Shown here one piece after another: positions 18,255 to 26,679 of a DNA stretch of 64,000 nucleotides (positions are counted from its first letter, which is position 1; each line of letters begins with the position of its first letter). The notes beneath the pieces are model-generated. The model did not search any database. It saw only the letters and a list, made by a program, of their open reading frames with translations, and had not been told where the DNA came from. A program made the position numbers and the translations under genes. Source of the stretch: Brevundimonas fontaquae (lineage in GTDB: Bacteria > Pseudomonadota > Alphaproteobacteria > Caulobacterales > Caulobacteraceae). Location: positions 3,236,603-3,300,602 of the forward strand of contig NZ_CP070968.1 in the NCBI RefSeq assembly GCF_017086445.1, read 5' to 3'.

Positions 18255-18275
18255 TGTCGAGTTTCGACAGACGCC
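18255..18275. promoter_or_regulatory. Dyad element, copy B, upstream of the Crp/Fnr gene
   Basis: TGTCGA-GTT-TCGACA at 18255-18269 is a perfect palindrome with a 3-bp spacer, followed by GACGCC as in copy A. It ends 16 bp before the regulator start at 18292. It could be an autoregulatory site of the Crp/Fnr protein, or part of a promoter (TCGACA is one base from TTGACA). Confidence 0.45.
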
Positions 18276-18291
18276 GCGCTCAGATCGCCTT

Positions 18292-18990
18292 ATGCGCGCA
18301 CTCATGAACCGCCTTTCGCCTGGCAACCGATTGATCCAAGGGCTGAACCCCGACGATCGCGACGCTCTCCTCGCCATCGCCACTCCGGTGGAATTCGCGC
18401 CCGGCCATGTGTTCAGCGAACCTGACGACGCCATCGAACACCTGCATTTCATCGACAGCGGCTTCTGCTCCTCGGTCGCGGTGCTGGAGGACGGCCGCAC
18501 CGTGGAGACTGTCATGATCGGGCGAGAAGGCGTGCTGGGCGTCGTCGCCTCGGTCGTGCCGCACCATGCCCACACCCGCAGCGTGGCCCAGGTCGCCGGG
18601 ACGGCGCGCCGGGTGGACGCCGCCAAGTTCCGCGCCCTGTCGGCTCAACGGCCGGGAGTTCGCGACGCCGTCGCCGAATACATGGCCCGACTTCAGGGCG
18701 AGTTGGAGCAGTCGGCCGCCTGCAACGCCCTGCACCACGCCGGGCAGCGGTTCGCCAAATGGCTGCTGCGCTGCCACGACCGGGTGGAGGGCGACACGCT
18801 GAACCTGACGCAGGAGTATCTGGCCTCCATGCTGGGCTCGCAGCGGACCACGGTGAACGAGGCGGCGCAGGGGCTTCAGAAGGCGGGGGCCATCGCCTAT
18901 TCGCGCGGCCGGATCACCGTGCTGGATCGCGCCGCCTTGGAACGGGCGGCCTGCGAATGCTACCGCCGGGGCGGAGACCGGCAGCCCTAG
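18292..18990 (+). CDS. Crp/Fnr-family transcriptional regulator
   Basis: 232 residues. An N-terminal cyclic-nucleotide-binding-like beta barrel (FAPGHVFSEPDDAIEHLHFI, then IGREGVLGV) is followed by a dimerisation helix and a C-terminal winged helix (LTQEYLASMLGSQRTTVNEA). No N-terminal Fnr cysteine cluster is present, and the barrel lacks a clear cAMP-binding RxS/T pair, so the signal is unknown. Its stop codon shares the palindrome CTAG with the stop of the convergent histidine kinase gene. Confidence 0.9.
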   Translation: MRALMNRLSPGNRLIQGLNPDDRDALLAIATPVEFAPGHVFSEPDDAIEHLHFIDSGFCSSVAVLEDGRTVETVMIGREGVLGVVASVVPHHAHTRSVAQVAGTARRVDAAKFRALSAQRPGVRDAVAEYMARLQGELEQSAACNALHHAGQRFAKWLLRCHDRVEGDTLNLTQEYLASMLGSQRTTVNEAAQGLQKAGAIAYSRGRITVLDRAALERAACECYRRGGDRQP

Positions 18991-20444
18991 TCGACCTGGG
19001 CAGCCGGCAGTTCGAGCACCGCCTTCAGCCCGCCCATGTCGCTGTCCGACAGCATCAGCCGCCCGCCATAGGCGCGCGTCAGGTCGTCCACGATCGACAG
19101 GCCCAGGCCCGAGCCCGGCGCGCTCTCGTCCAGCCGCGCGCCGCGCTGCATGACCGTGTCGCGCTGATCCGCAGGCAGCCCCGCCCCGTCGTCCTCGACC
19201 ACCAGGATCATCTGGCCCAGGCCGCTGCCGCCCGCCGAGACGCGCACCCGGCGCCGGGAGAACTTGGCGGCGTTCTCGATCAGATTGCCCAGGATTTCCT
19301 GCAAATCCTGACGCTCGCCCAGGAAGGACAGGCTGTCGGGCGCGCGCCAGTCGATCTCGACGTTCTTGTCGCGGAACACCTGTTCGATCATCACCGCCAG
19401 CTCGTCCAGCACCTCGGCGACGGGCGTCGTCTCGCCCAGACCGTGGGCGGCGCGGGCGGCGGCGCGGGCGCGGCGCAGGTGGTGATCGACCTGCCCCTGC
19501 ATGATCCTGGTCTGGCGCCGCACCAGTTCGGGCAGAGCGCCCTCGCTCGTCCCCGCCTCGGCCAGCATGACGGAGATCGGCGTCTTCAACGCATGGGCCA
19601 GGTTGCCGACGTGGGTGCGCTGGCGATCCACGACCTCCTGATTGTGATCCAGCAGGCGATTCACCTGCTCGGCCAAAGGCTGGATTTCCTGAGGGTATGA
19701 GCGGCCGATCCGCGCCGACCTGCCCTTGCGCACATCCGCGATCTCGTCGCGCAGGTCGAACAGGGGGCGTAGGCCGATCCGCACCTGGATGAAGACCGCC
19801 GATACGAGTCCGAGCCCCAAAATCAAAAAGGCGATCCACGTCACGCGCGCGAACTGGCGCGTATCGGCATCGACGTCGGAGCGATCCAGCGCGGCGATGA
19901 AGATGACCGGATGTTCGTGCCGGGGGATGGACTTCATGCTGGCGGCGACGCGCAACGGCTCGCGCGTCTCGGCGTCGTCCTTGGGGCCGGTGGTGTTGAA
20001 GGTGATGACGTCGCCGAAGGCCGCATCCAGGCGCGCGGGCAGGTCGGCGGGCAGGGCGAGGTCATAGCTCCACAGCGAGTTGGAGCGGGCGAGATTGACC
20101 AGCCGGCCGTCGGGGCGAACCTCCATGATCTGCCAGTATTTGCCCGACAGCAGGCGCAGAGTTCGGGCGTCCTGAATCTGCGGAATCGCTTCGCCCTGCG
20201 GCGTGCGACTGGCGCCGACCACGATCTCGTCGATCGTCTCGTTCAGCATGGCGCCCAGACGCCGCAGGGCGGATTCCTGGAAAGCCTGGGTCAGCACCAG
20301 CGCTGAAATGACCAGGGCGACCACGATCCAGGCCGAGGCCAGCCAAATCAGCCGGCGGGTCAGGGAGCGACCGGGGCGACCGAACCAGCGGCCCCAGTCG
20401 TGGAGCCCGCCGGCTTTAGGTTTCGACGTCGTCGCCTCGGTCAC
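18987..20444 (-). CDS. PhoQ-like sensor histidine kinase
   Basis: 485 residues. A transmembrane helix at about 31-54, a periplasmic sensor domain to about 202, a second helix at about 203-222, a HAMP-like linker, then the HisKA domain with phospho-acceptor His284 in NLAHALKTP and a HATPase domain (NLIENAAKFS, DDGAGLP, GSGLGLSIV). The NLAHALKTP box is typical of PhoQ/FeuQ-type kinases. Its start overlaps the response regulator stop by 4 bp. The stimulus is not evident from the sensor domain. Confidence 0.92.
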   Translation of the reverse strand: MTEATTSKPKAGGLHDWGRWFGRPGRSLTRRLIWLASAWIVVALVISALVLTQAFQESALRRLGAMLNETIDEIVVGASRTPQGEAIPQIQDARTLRLLSGKYWQIMEVRPDGRLVNLARSNSLWSYDLALPADLPARLDAAFGDVITFNTTGPKDDAETREPLRVAASMKSIPRHEHPVIFIAALDRSDVDADTRQFARVTWIAFLILGLGLVSAVFIQVRIGLRPLFDLRDEIADVRKGRSARIGRSYPQEIQPLAEQVNRLLDHNQEVVDRQRTHVGNLAHALKTPISVMLAEAGTSEGALPELVRRQTRIMQGQVDHHLRRARAAARAAHGLGETTPVAEVLDELAVMIEQVFRDKNVEIDWRAPDSLSFLGERQDLQEILGNLIENAAKFSRRRVRVSAGGSGLGQMILVVEDDGAGLPADQRDTVMQRGARLDESAPGSGLGLSIVDDLTRAYGGRLMLSDSDMGGLKAVLELPAAQVD

Positions 20445-21121
20445 GCCGGGTCGGATTCGCCCGCCAGCGGCGTCAGCCGATAGCCGAGGCCGCGCACAGT
20501 CTCGATCCGGTCCGATCCGACCTTCTTGCGCACCCGGCCGATGAAGACCTCGATGGTGTTGGAATCACGGTCGAAGTCCTGATCGTAGAGGTGTTCGACC
20601 AGCTCGGTGCGGCTGATGACCCGGCCCTGATGCATCATCATGTAGTGAAGCAGCCGGTATTCCAGCGAGGTCAGGCGCAGGGGCTCGCCATTGACGCTGG
20701 CCCGCGCCGCGCGAGGATCAAGCCGCAAGCCGCCGCACGACAGGGTCGCAGAGGCGATGCCCGCCGACCGGCGCAGCAGCGCCCGCAGACGAGCAAGCAG
20801 TTCCTCGGTATGAAAAGGCTTGGTCAGATAGTCATCGGCGCCGGCGTCGAAGCCCGCCACCTTGTCCGACCAGGCGCCGCGCGCCGTCAGGATCAGGACC
20901 GGCGTCGTCTTGCCCTCGCGCCGCCAGCGCTCCAGCACCGACACGCCGTCGATCTTGGGCAGGCCCAGGTCCAGGACGATGACGTCATAGGGTTCGTTCT
21001 CGCCCAGATAATGGGCTTCCTCGCCATCGGGCGCGTGGTCCACGGCATAGCCCGCGTCGCCCAGCGCCGCCTTAAGCTGACGCGACAGATCCGCGTCGTC
21101 CTCGACCAGAAGCACGCGCAT
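20441..21121 (-). CDS. PhoP-like OmpR-family response regulator
   Basis: 226 residues. Receiver domain with acidic Glu7/Asp8-Asp9, phospho-acceptor Asp51 in VLDLGLPKIDG and the KPF switch region, followed by an OmpR winged helix (LTSLEYRLLHYMMMH, GRVRKKVGSDRIETVRGLGYRL). It is co-transcribed with the kinase downstream and a PepSY-like gene upstream (1-bp TGATG overlap). Candidate binding boxes with 11-bp direct repeats lie on both sides of the divergent promoter region at 21481-21618. Confidence 0.93.
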   Translation of the reverse strand: MRVLLVEDDADLSRQLKAALGDAGYAVDHAPDGEEAHYLGENEPYDVIVLDLGLPKIDGVSVLERWRREGKTTPVLILTARGAWSDKVAGFDAGADDYLTKPFHTEELLARLRALLRRSAGIASATLSCGGLRLDPRAARASVNGEPLRLTSLEYRLLHYMMMHQGRVISRTELVEHLYDQDFDRDSNTIEVFIGRVRKKVGSDRIETVRGLGYRLTPLAGESDPA

Positions 21122-21456
21122 CAGTTCGGCCTGCGACGTTGATTGTTGTTGTCGGGACGCGCCTGTCCGGTCTGGCCGTCGACCACGACCTCGCGCACGC
21201 GTCCGTCGCGTTCGACCAGGACGGAATAGTTTCCGTCGCGGCGCGGTTGGGTGTCGATGGGGCGACCGCCGCCTGCCTCGCCGCCCCGACGACGAGCCTC
21301 GTCGGGACTGACGCGCGGACCACGGTCCTGCGAGCGCGGATCCTGATCGCGCGACTGGGCCTGCGCCGACGTCGTCATGACGGGCGCAAAAGCCAGACCC
21401 AGAGCCAGTGCCAGGGCCGGAGGGGCGATCAGGAGAGGGGCGGGTTTGCGAAACAT
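21121..21456 (-). CDS. PepSY-like secreted protein
   Basis: 111 residues from the ATG at 21456. A signal peptide with a long hydrophobic core ends near SAQAQS; the mature part is Arg/Asp-rich and ends with a PepSY-like strand pattern (GNYSVLVERDGRVREVVVDGQTG). Small PepSY proteins often precede phoPQ-type operons and may modulate the kinase. An ATG at 21480 is also in frame, but a direct-repeat box ends right at it and a possible -10 lies between the two ATGs, so I prefer 21456, perhaps as a leaderless start. Confidence 0.72.
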   Translation of the reverse strand: MFRKPAPLLIAPPALALALGLAFAPVMTTSAQAQSRDQDPRSQDRGPRVSPDEARRRGGEAGGGRPIDTQPRRDGNYSVLVERDGRVREVVVDGQTGQARPDNNNQRRRPN

Positions 21457-21480
21457 GGCGACCGATCTAGTCCCGATCAT

Positions 21481-21496
21481 CTGAACGGGCGCTGAA
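21481..21496 (-). promoter_or_regulatory. PhoP-like box controlling the pepSY-phoPQ operon (candidate)
   Basis: On the minus strand TTCAG-N6-TTCAG, two half-sites 11 bp apart, the spacing used by OmpR-family regulators. Eleven bases downstream is TAGATC (21469-21464), a possible -10, which would place the transcript start at about the ATG at 21456. Confidence 0.5.
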
Positions 21497-21602
21497 TACG
21501 TCGTATAGTTTAAAGCGAACGCTGCTCCAAACCGGAGACCAAATCAGAAGACGGCGGTGTGACGTCTTTTTCATCCAGATGAACCGAACCTGATCGATTC
21601 TG

Positions 21603-21618
21603 TTCAGAACCAGCTCAG
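21603..21618 (+). promoter_or_regulatory. PhoP-like box controlling the divergent secreted protein (candidate)
   Basis: On the plus strand TTCAG-N6-CTCAG with the same 11-bp period. Eleven bases downstream is TCAAAT (21630-21635), in the same relative position as the possible -10 on the other side. The matching geometry on both strands supports one regulator for both genes. Confidence 0.5.
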
Positions 21619-21684
21619 TCGCCGGGTGCTCAAATCGCCTCATCGCTGGTCACCCCGACCGGCAGAACATTTGAGGAGATCGCC

Positions 21685-22050
21685 ATGCGCAAGCTCATCG
21701 TCCCCGCCATCGCCCTGGCCGCCGCCTCGGTCGCCGCGCCGTCCTTCGCCCAATCCTATCACCACCGCCCGGCCCCGCCCCATCACGCCAGCTATGGCTC
21801 GTGGCAGTCGATCAATGCCCGCCAGGCCAACCTGGACCGCCGCATCGACCAGGGCTACCGCAATGGCCAACTAAGCCGCCGCGAGGCCATCCGCCTGCGC
21901 AGCGAGTTCGACAGCCTGCTGCGCCTGGAAGCCAACTATCGCCGCGGCGGCCTGACCGCCTGGGAACGCCAGGACCTTGACCGTCGCTTCGACCGCCTGT
22001 CGGCCCAGATCCGCTACGAGCGCCGCGATCACGACAACCGTCGCGGCTGA
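21685..22050 (+). CDS. Secreted His/Arg-rich protein of unknown function
   Basis: 121 residues. A signal peptide ends near PSFAQ; a His-rich segment (SYHHRPAPPHH) follows, then a helical region with repeated Arg/Glu/Leu pattern (INARQANLDRRIDQGYRNGQ ... EAIRLRSEF). This resembles small periplasmic helical proteins common in Caulobacterales and Rhizobiales. AGGAGA lies upstream of the ATG. It diverges from pepSY-phoPQ and carries a matching PhoP-like box, so I infer control by that two-component system. Possible roles in metal binding or envelope stress are speculative. Confidence 0.78.
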   Translation: MRKLIVPAIALAAASVAAPSFAQSYHHRPAPPHHASYGSWQSINARQANLDRRIDQGYRNGQLSRREAIRLRSEFDSLLRLEANYRRGGLTAWERQDLDRRFDRLSAQIRYERRDHDNRRG

Positions 22051-22070
22051 GCCTTAAGTAAAAAGATGAG

Positions 22071-22100
22071 AGGCGCGGTCGAAAGGCCGCGCCTTTCTTC
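22071..22100 (+). terminator. Rho-independent terminator
   Basis: AGGCGCGG (22071-22078) pairs with CCGCGCCT (22087-22094), followed by TTCTTCT. It ends transcription of the secreted-protein gene 20 bp after its stop. Confidence 0.8.
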
Positions 22101-22152
22101 TGTTCCAGCCTCAGTTGTCTACCGTCGGACCGATGACATCACACGGCGAAGA

Positions 22153-22229
22153 TGGCGACCCCGGCAGGACTCCAACCTGCGACCTCGGCTTTAGGAAAGC
22201 CTTGCTCTATGCAGCTGAGCTACGGGGCC
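22153..22229 (-). tRNA. tRNA-Arg (anticodon CCT)
   Basis: 77 nt on the minus strand. The acceptor stem GGCCCCG pairs with CGGGGTC (one G-T pair), the discriminator is G and CCA is encoded. The anticodon loop is TTCCTAA, giving CCT, and the T-arm has GCAGG-TTGGAGT-CCTGC. It reads AGG codons. The rest of the 372-bp gap 22051-22422 holds a terminator, this tRNA and a GTTAAG/CTTAAC palindrome at 22311-22326. Confidence 0.94.
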
Positions 22230-22422
22230 ACGCACGACGCCGTAGCGGGTCGGGGCCGTTGGGGGAAGTCGGGGCGGCGAAAAAGTCGGCGGGCTAGTCG
22301 GGCGCTTGTGGTTAAGGGGTCTTAACCTACCAGATATCGCGGTGAACAAAGAACGAAACGGGCGATGTCAGCGATTCGGTCCTGATTCGTTTCGCCCTTG
22401 TTCCGCGAGAACGGAACGACCG

Positions 22423-22902
22423 TTAACCGACGGGCGGGACGTGGGCGATCAGGGCGCGCAGGCCCTCCAGAAGGCGGTCGGAATCGGCACTGGCCTGACC
22501 CTGGGCGGCGAGCGTCAGGCGAAGCGCGCGGACGTGGACTTCGACCGACGGCCAAGACCATGCGCCGGCGTCCTGCATCCGGTCGGCGATCTCGCAGAGG
22601 CTGAAGGCGGCCTCGAAGAAGGTCGGCACATCCAGATAGCCGGCCATGTCGACCATGGCCGAGGCCAAGGCGTAGATCTGGACCGGAGCATCGTCGGAAC
22701 GCGTAGCGCATAGGGCCGCGATGGCGTCGACGTTGGCCGCCAATAGGGCGAAGACGTTGTCGCGCTGTTCGTCCAGCGCCTGGTTGGCGCGAGACTCAGC
22801 CTCGACGATCAGACGACCGCCCGGACGCGCCATCTGGCGCTGGAGCGAGGTGTGGACACGGCGGATCTTGGCCGGCTTGGGCGCGGCGGCGGACCCGGTC
22901 AC
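22423..22902 (-). CDS. cheE: Chemotaxis-cluster protein CheE
   Basis: 159 residues. The protein is mostly helical, starts with a basic segment, and has no catalytic motif I recognise. It is called CheE from its place as last gene of a cluster whose order is that of the Caulobacter crescentus major che operon. Its start overlaps the CheYIII stop by 4 bp. In Caulobacter, CheE has been described as an accessory protein affecting chemotaxis and holdfast; I infer a similar role here. Confidence 0.75.
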   Translation of the reverse strand: MTGSAAAPKPAKIRRVHTSLQRQMARPGGRLIVEAESRANQALDEQRDNVFALLAANVDAIAALCATRSDDAPVQIYALASAMVDMAGYLDVPTFFEAAFSLCEIADRMQDAGAWSWPSVEVHVRALRLTLAAQGQASADSDRLLEGLRALIAHVPPVG

Positions 22903-23489
22903 AGGCTGACCTTCATCGGCTTCAACAGCATGTCGATCTCGTCCTGATCCATGTTTTCCTCCACCGCCTCGCCCAGGTCGCCGGACAGATCGCTTTCGCG
23001 ACGACCATCGGTGCCGGGCGGCGGGCCGTAGTTGTGTACCCGGCGGTCGGGGCCGATGTAGTGTTCGGTCTCGACGAAATCCCGGTCCTCGCCGCCCAGC
23101 CAGATGATCCGCTTAAGCAGCAGCGAAGGCGACAGAGGCTTGGCGACGATGAAGCTGGCCCCGCAGTCGCGGCCCTGGTGAACCTTAGCCTGGGAGGCGT
23201 GACCCAGGATCATGATGACGGGCACATAGCGGGTCGGCGCAGGCGCGTCGCGCCGCAGCCAGCGGACGAAGTCATAACCGTCCATGTCCGGCATGATGCA
23301 GTCGATCAGGATCAGATCGACCGACCGTCGCGCCAGCAGTTCGACCGCCGCCTGGGCCGAGGTGCATTTGATCTGCTCCTTGCAACCGAAGCCCTGAACG
23401 ATGGAGGCCAGCATATCCAGCGACGTGGGCTGGTCGTCGATCAGAAGGACCGTTGTGTGCGCCAGGTTGACCCGATCGCTCTTGGCCAT
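22899..23489 (-). CDS. CheY-like response regulator (CheYIII position)
   Basis: 196 residues. A receiver domain with Asp18/Asp19, phospho-acceptor Asp63 in LILIDCIMPDMDG and the AKPL segment, followed by an unusual C-terminal extension of about 60 residues containing YIGPDRR, a motif common after receivers in alphaproteobacterial flagellar and chemotaxis proteins. It may not act on the motor directly. It sits between CheU and CheE, as CheYIII does in Caulobacter. Confidence 0.85.
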   Translation of the reverse strand: MAKSDRVNLAHTTVLLIDDQPTSLDMLASIVQGFGCKEQIKCTSAQAAVELLARRSVDLILIDCIMPDMDGYDFVRWLRRDAPAPTRYVPVIMILGHASQAKVHQGRDCGASFIVAKPLSPSLLLKRIIWLGGEDRDFVETEHYIGPDRRVHNYGPPPGTDGRRESDLSGDLGEAVEENMDQDEIDMLLKPMKVSL

Positions 23490-23493
23490 GGCG

Positions 23494-23838
23494 TCAGAAC
23501 AGCATCAGGTCGCCGGCGTCGGCGATCGCTGCCTGCCGCTGCTCGCCGGCGGCGGGACGGAGGCGGCCGGCCATGTCGGCCAGCGACAACCGGCTGACGG
23601 CCTCGGACGGGCTGGCGCCGCCGCCCAGCATGCGCAGGACGCCGGACAGAGCCTCGAGACGTTGGGTCAGGGCATCCAGGGCCTGGGCCTGGGTCAGGGC
23701 GTTCGGACGTTCCTCCGGCGGGGCGCGGCGGACCAGATCGCTGACCAGGGCCTCGATCCCGTCGATGCCTTCGCGCACCAGCATCAGCTCATCAGCGACG
23801 GCGGCCAACAGATCGGCGTGTTCGGGAGGGGCGCTCAT
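23494..23838 (-). CDS. cheU: Chemotaxis-cluster protein CheU
   Basis: 114 residues, almost entirely helical with heptad-like leucines (LVREGIDGIEALVSDLVRR), possibly a coiled coil. No enzymatic motif. The name follows its position between cheD and cheYIII in the Caulobacter order. It begins 2 bp after the cheD stop and ends 4 bp before cheYIII, so it is translated as part of the operon. Function unknown. Confidence 0.7.
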   Translation of the reverse strand: MSAPPEHADLLAAVADELMLVREGIDGIEALVSDLVRRAPPEERPNALTQAQALDALTQRLEALSGVLRMLGGGASPSEAVSRLSLADMAGRLRPAAGEQRQAAIADAGDLMLF

Positions 23839-23840
23839 GC

Positions 23841-24383
23841 TCAGAACAGTTCCAGGGCGCCGGTGTCGACCGGCGCCATGACGGGAACGGGCTTGGGCGC
23901 GACGACGTCGGTCACGGCGCGTTGCAAGGCCCGGCCGGTGACGGGCCAGTAGTGCAGGCGCCGGCCGCCGTCACCGCGCAGGCTGCCGCCCACCACGGGG
24001 ATGCCTTCGTCGCGCAGGAATTTCTCGGCGAAGTCAGCGTTGCTGCGCCCGACGTCGCGCAGGCTGTCGAACATGCGGCCGCCGCCGAACAGCTTGGCCT
24101 CCAGCCGGTCGCGCCGGGCGCCGGCCTTGAGCATGTCGTTGATCAGCAGTTCCATCGCATAGGCGCCATAGCGACGCCCAGCGTCCGTCCCCGCGCCCGA
24201 GCCTTCGGGCAGCAGGAAGTGGTTCATCCCGCCGACGCCGGCCAGCGGATCGCGCACGCACATGGCGACGCAGGACCCAAGGATGGTGCTGAGGACGACG
24301 TTGGGATCGGACGTGATGTGGTGCTCGCCCTGACCGACGTGAACGCGTTTTTCGGTTGTGTCCTTCAGCGCCGCGAACGTCAT
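23841..24383 (-). CDS. cheD: Chemoreceptor glutamine deamidase CheD
   Basis: 180 residues. CheD deamidates glutamines of chemoreceptors and can interact with phosphatases. The family signature is present: [14 protein letters not shown] with the catalytic Cys near residue 38, GGMNHFLLP with the catalytic His, and KLFGGGRMF. It overlaps the upstream cheYII by 4 bp. No cheC is in the cluster, so deamidation or a CheC-independent role is expected. Confidence 0.93.
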   Translation of the reverse strand: MTFAALKDTTEKRVHVGQGEHHITSDPNVVLSTILGSCVAMCVRDPLAGVGGMNHFLLPEGSGAGTDAGRRYGAYAMELLINDMLKAGARRDRLEAKLFGGGRMFDSLRDVGRSNADFAEKFLRDEGIPVVGGSLRGDGGRRLHYWPVTGRALQRAVTDVVAPKPVPVMAPVDTGALELF

Positions 24384-24769
24384 GTCAGTGGACCGAAGAC
24401 GGCTTCCAGCTTGCCCTTCAGCTGGGCCACGGTGAAAGGCTTGACCAGATAGTTGTTGACGCCGAACTGCACCGCGCGCTGGACCAGTTCGCGGTCGGCG
24501 CGGCCCGTCAGCATGATGAATGCGGTCTTGGAGGTGGGGGGATGTGCGCGCACGGCGCGCAGCAGGCCCAGACCGTCCAGGTTCGGCATATTGTAGTCGG
24601 AGATGATCAGGTGCGCGGGCTTGGATACGATCTCGCGCAGGGCGATTTCGCCGTCGGCGGCCTCGCGGATTTCGCGCACGCCGAGCTGTTGCAGGCTGGT
24701 GCGGACCAGCGAGCGCATCGTCATCTGATCATCGACGACCAGGCAGTGAAGTGAGGCGGCGGCGGGCAT
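24380..24769 (-). CDS. cheY: CheY-type single-domain response regulator (CheYII position)
   Basis: 129 residues, one receiver domain. Acidic pocket Asp13/Asp14, phospho-acceptor Asp58 in [10 protein letters not shown], Thr in the MLTG motif and Lys in VKPF. This is the pattern of a motor-binding CheY, and in Caulobacter CheYII is regarded as the main motor regulator. It lies between cheB and cheD. Confidence 0.93.
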   Translation of the reverse strand: MPAAASLHCLVVDDQMTMRSLVRTSLQQLGVREIREAADGEIALREIVSKPAHLIISDYNMPNLDGLGLLRAVRAHPPTSKTAFIMLTGRADRELVQRAVQFGVNNYLVKPFTVAQLKGKLEAVFGPLT

Positions 24770-24784
24770 AGGTTACGCTCCCGG

Positions 24785-25822
24785 TTAGGCGACTGACCGC
24801 GCGGCCGGATCGGCGCACAGTTCGAGAATGGCGGGGGAGAGGCGGTGCAGCGGCAACTGCCGCTCCACGGCGCCGATTTCATGCGCGGCCTTGGGCATGC
24901 CGTAGACGACGCAAGTCGCCTCGTCCTGCCCCAGGGTGCGGCCGCCGGCCGAGCGCATGGCCAGCAGGCCCTTGGCGCCGTCACGGCCCATGCCGGTCAG
25001 GATGACGCCGGTCATCGGACGCTTCAGCCGAGCGACGGAGTCGAACATCACATCGACCGACGGACGGTGCCCGTTGACCGGATCGCTGGCGACCAGTCGG
25101 CAACGGGGCGTCAGGCCGGCGGTCACCTCCAGATGGGTCGCGCCGCCGGGGGCCAGATAGATATGCCCCGGCTTCAGCGGGGCGCCGTCCACGGCCTCGC
25201 TCACGCTCGGGGCGCAGACGCGGTCCAGACGCGCGGCGAAGCTGGCGGTGAAGGTCGCGGGCATGTGCTGGGTGATCACGGTCGCGGGGCAGTCGAGCGG
25301 GAAGCCGCTGAGCACGGTCAGCAGGGCCTCGACCCCGCCGGTGGACGACCCTATGGCGAGGATATGGTTGGGATCGGCGTGATAGGTCTGCGGGGCCGCC
25401 GCGCCGGCCGGCGTATCGCCGCGGGCGCGGACGCGCGAGCGGGCGGCGGTCTTCACCTTGCCGATCAGGTCGTGGAAGGCGTCGACGCTGGCGACGGCCG
25501 GCTTAGCCACAGCATCCACGGCGCCGATTTCCAGCGCGGCCAAGGTCACGTCGGTTCCCGCCGCCGTCAGGGTCGAGACCATGACCACCGGCATCGGCCG
25601 CAGCCGCATGATCTTTTCCAGGAACTCCAGCCCGTTCATATTAGGCATTTCGACGTCCAGAGTGATGACGTCGGGGTTCAGGGCCTTGATCGCGGCGCGC
25701 GCGTCGATGGGATCGGCGGCGGTGCCGACGACCTCGATCTCAGGGTCGGACTTCAGGGCGGCCGAGATCAGCCCACGCATGGTCAGGCTGTCGTCGACGA
25801 CGAGGACGCGCACGGGGCTCAT
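24785..25822 (-). CDS. cheB: Protein-glutamate methylesterase CheB
   Basis: 345 residues from the ATG at 25822; a longer frame runs into cheR but the ATGA overlap supports this start. A receiver domain with Asp56 in [11 protein letters not shown], a linker, then the methylesterase with catalytic Ser in IGSSTGG, His in TQHMP and Asp in TGMGRDG. It removes methyl groups from chemoreceptors when phosphorylated by CheA. Confidence 0.96.
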   Translation of the reverse strand: MSPVRVLVVDDSLTMRGLISAALKSDPEIEVVGTAADPIDARAAIKALNPDVITLDVEMPNMNGLEFLEKIMRLRPMPVVMVSTLTAAGTDVTLAALEIGAVDAVAKPAVASVDAFHDLIGKVKTAARSRVRARGDTPAGAAAPQTYHADPNHILAIGSSTGGVEALLTVLSGFPLDCPATVITQHMPATFTASFAARLDRVCAPSVSEAVDGAPLKPGHIYLAPGGATHLEVTAGLTPRCRLVASDPVNGHRPSVDVMFDSVARLKRPMTGVILTGMGRDGAKGLLAMRSAGGRTLGQDEATCVVYGMPKAAHEIGAVERQLPLHRLSPAILELCADPAARSVA

Positions 25823-26679
25823 GCGCCACCCAAACGGTAGGTGGTCAGGCCGGCGGTCTGCAGTTGGCTGGTCGCCGGGCCGGAGACGCGTTCGGAGTGA
25901 CCGATGTAGAGTGTCGCGCCGGGATTCATCAGCGGAGTGAACCGCTTCCACACCCGTTCCTGGGTCGCGTCATCGAAATAGATGACGACGTTGCGGCAGA
26001 AGATGACGTCGAACTTGCCCTTCATCGGCCAGTCGCCGATCAGGTTCAGTTCCTTGAAGCTGACCAGGCGCTTCAGCTGCGGACCGGCGACCCACTGGCC
26101 GCGATCGGCGCGGTCGAAATATTTGCGCCACAGGGTGACGGGCGCGGGCTCCAGCGCTTCTTCCGAGTAAACGCCGTCATGGCCTTGGGCCACCATGTTG
26201 GGGTCGATGTCGGTGGCCAGGATGCGCACGTCGAGCTCGGCCGCCTCGGGCAGGGCCTGGAGCACGGTCAGGGCCATCGAATAGGGCTCCTGCCCGTTCG
26301 AGCAGGCCGCCGACCACAGGCGGACCCGGCCGCCGGCGCGGGCGCGCCCCGCCAGTTCGGGCATGACCCGGTCGCGCAGGTCGTCGAAATGGTGCGGTTC
26401 GCGATAGAATCGGGTGACGTTGGTGGTCAGGGCCGCTGTCATCTTCTGGCGTTCGTCGACGCCGTCCACGCCCTCGACCAGGGCGCAGTAGTCGCGGAAG
26501 CTGGTCAGGCCCAAGGTGCGCAGGCGCTTGGCCAGGCGCGAATAGACGAGCGCGGCCTTGCCCTCGTTCAGGGCGATGCCGGCGTGGGCGTGCAGCATCT
26601 GGGCGATGTGGCGGAAATCCTCGGCGGTGAAGACGAACTCGCCCTCGACGATCGATCCCCGGCCGGCGGCGGCGTTCAT
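25819..26679 (-). CDS. cheR: Chemotaxis methyltransferase CheR
   Basis: 286 residues. N-terminal helical CheR domain, then the SAM-binding methyltransferase with [19 protein letters not shown], a motif in which [11 protein letters not shown] is nearly invariant, and [11 protein letters not shown]. It methylates receptor glutamates. Coupled to cheW upstream by a 4-bp overlap. The receptor of this operon carries a C-terminal WEEF that could tether CheR. Confidence 0.96.
   Translation of the reverse strand: MNAAAGRGSIVEGEFVFTAEDFRHIAQMLHAHAGIALNEGKAALVYSRLAKRLRTLGLTSFRDYCALVEGVDGVDERQKMTAALTTNVTRFYREPHHFDDLRDRVMPELAGRARAGGRVRLWSAACSNGQEPYSMALTVLQALPEAAELDVRILATDIDPNMVAQGHDGVYSEEALEPAPVTLWRKYFDRADRGQWVAGPQLKRLVSFKELNLIGDWPMKGKFDVIFCRNVVIYFDDATQERVWKRFTPLMNPGATLYIGHSERVSGPATSQLQTAGLTTYRLGGA

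Noticed and set aside
22153..22229. tRNA-Arg as an attachment site
   Set aside because: No duplicated tRNA 3' end and no integrase gene nearby; the neighbours are core genes.
22311..22326. GTTAAG-GGGT-CTTAAC palindrome considered as a CtrA binding site
   Set aside because: The TTAA half-sites are separated by 6 bases, not the 7 of the CtrA consensus, and no cell-cycle gene starts nearby.
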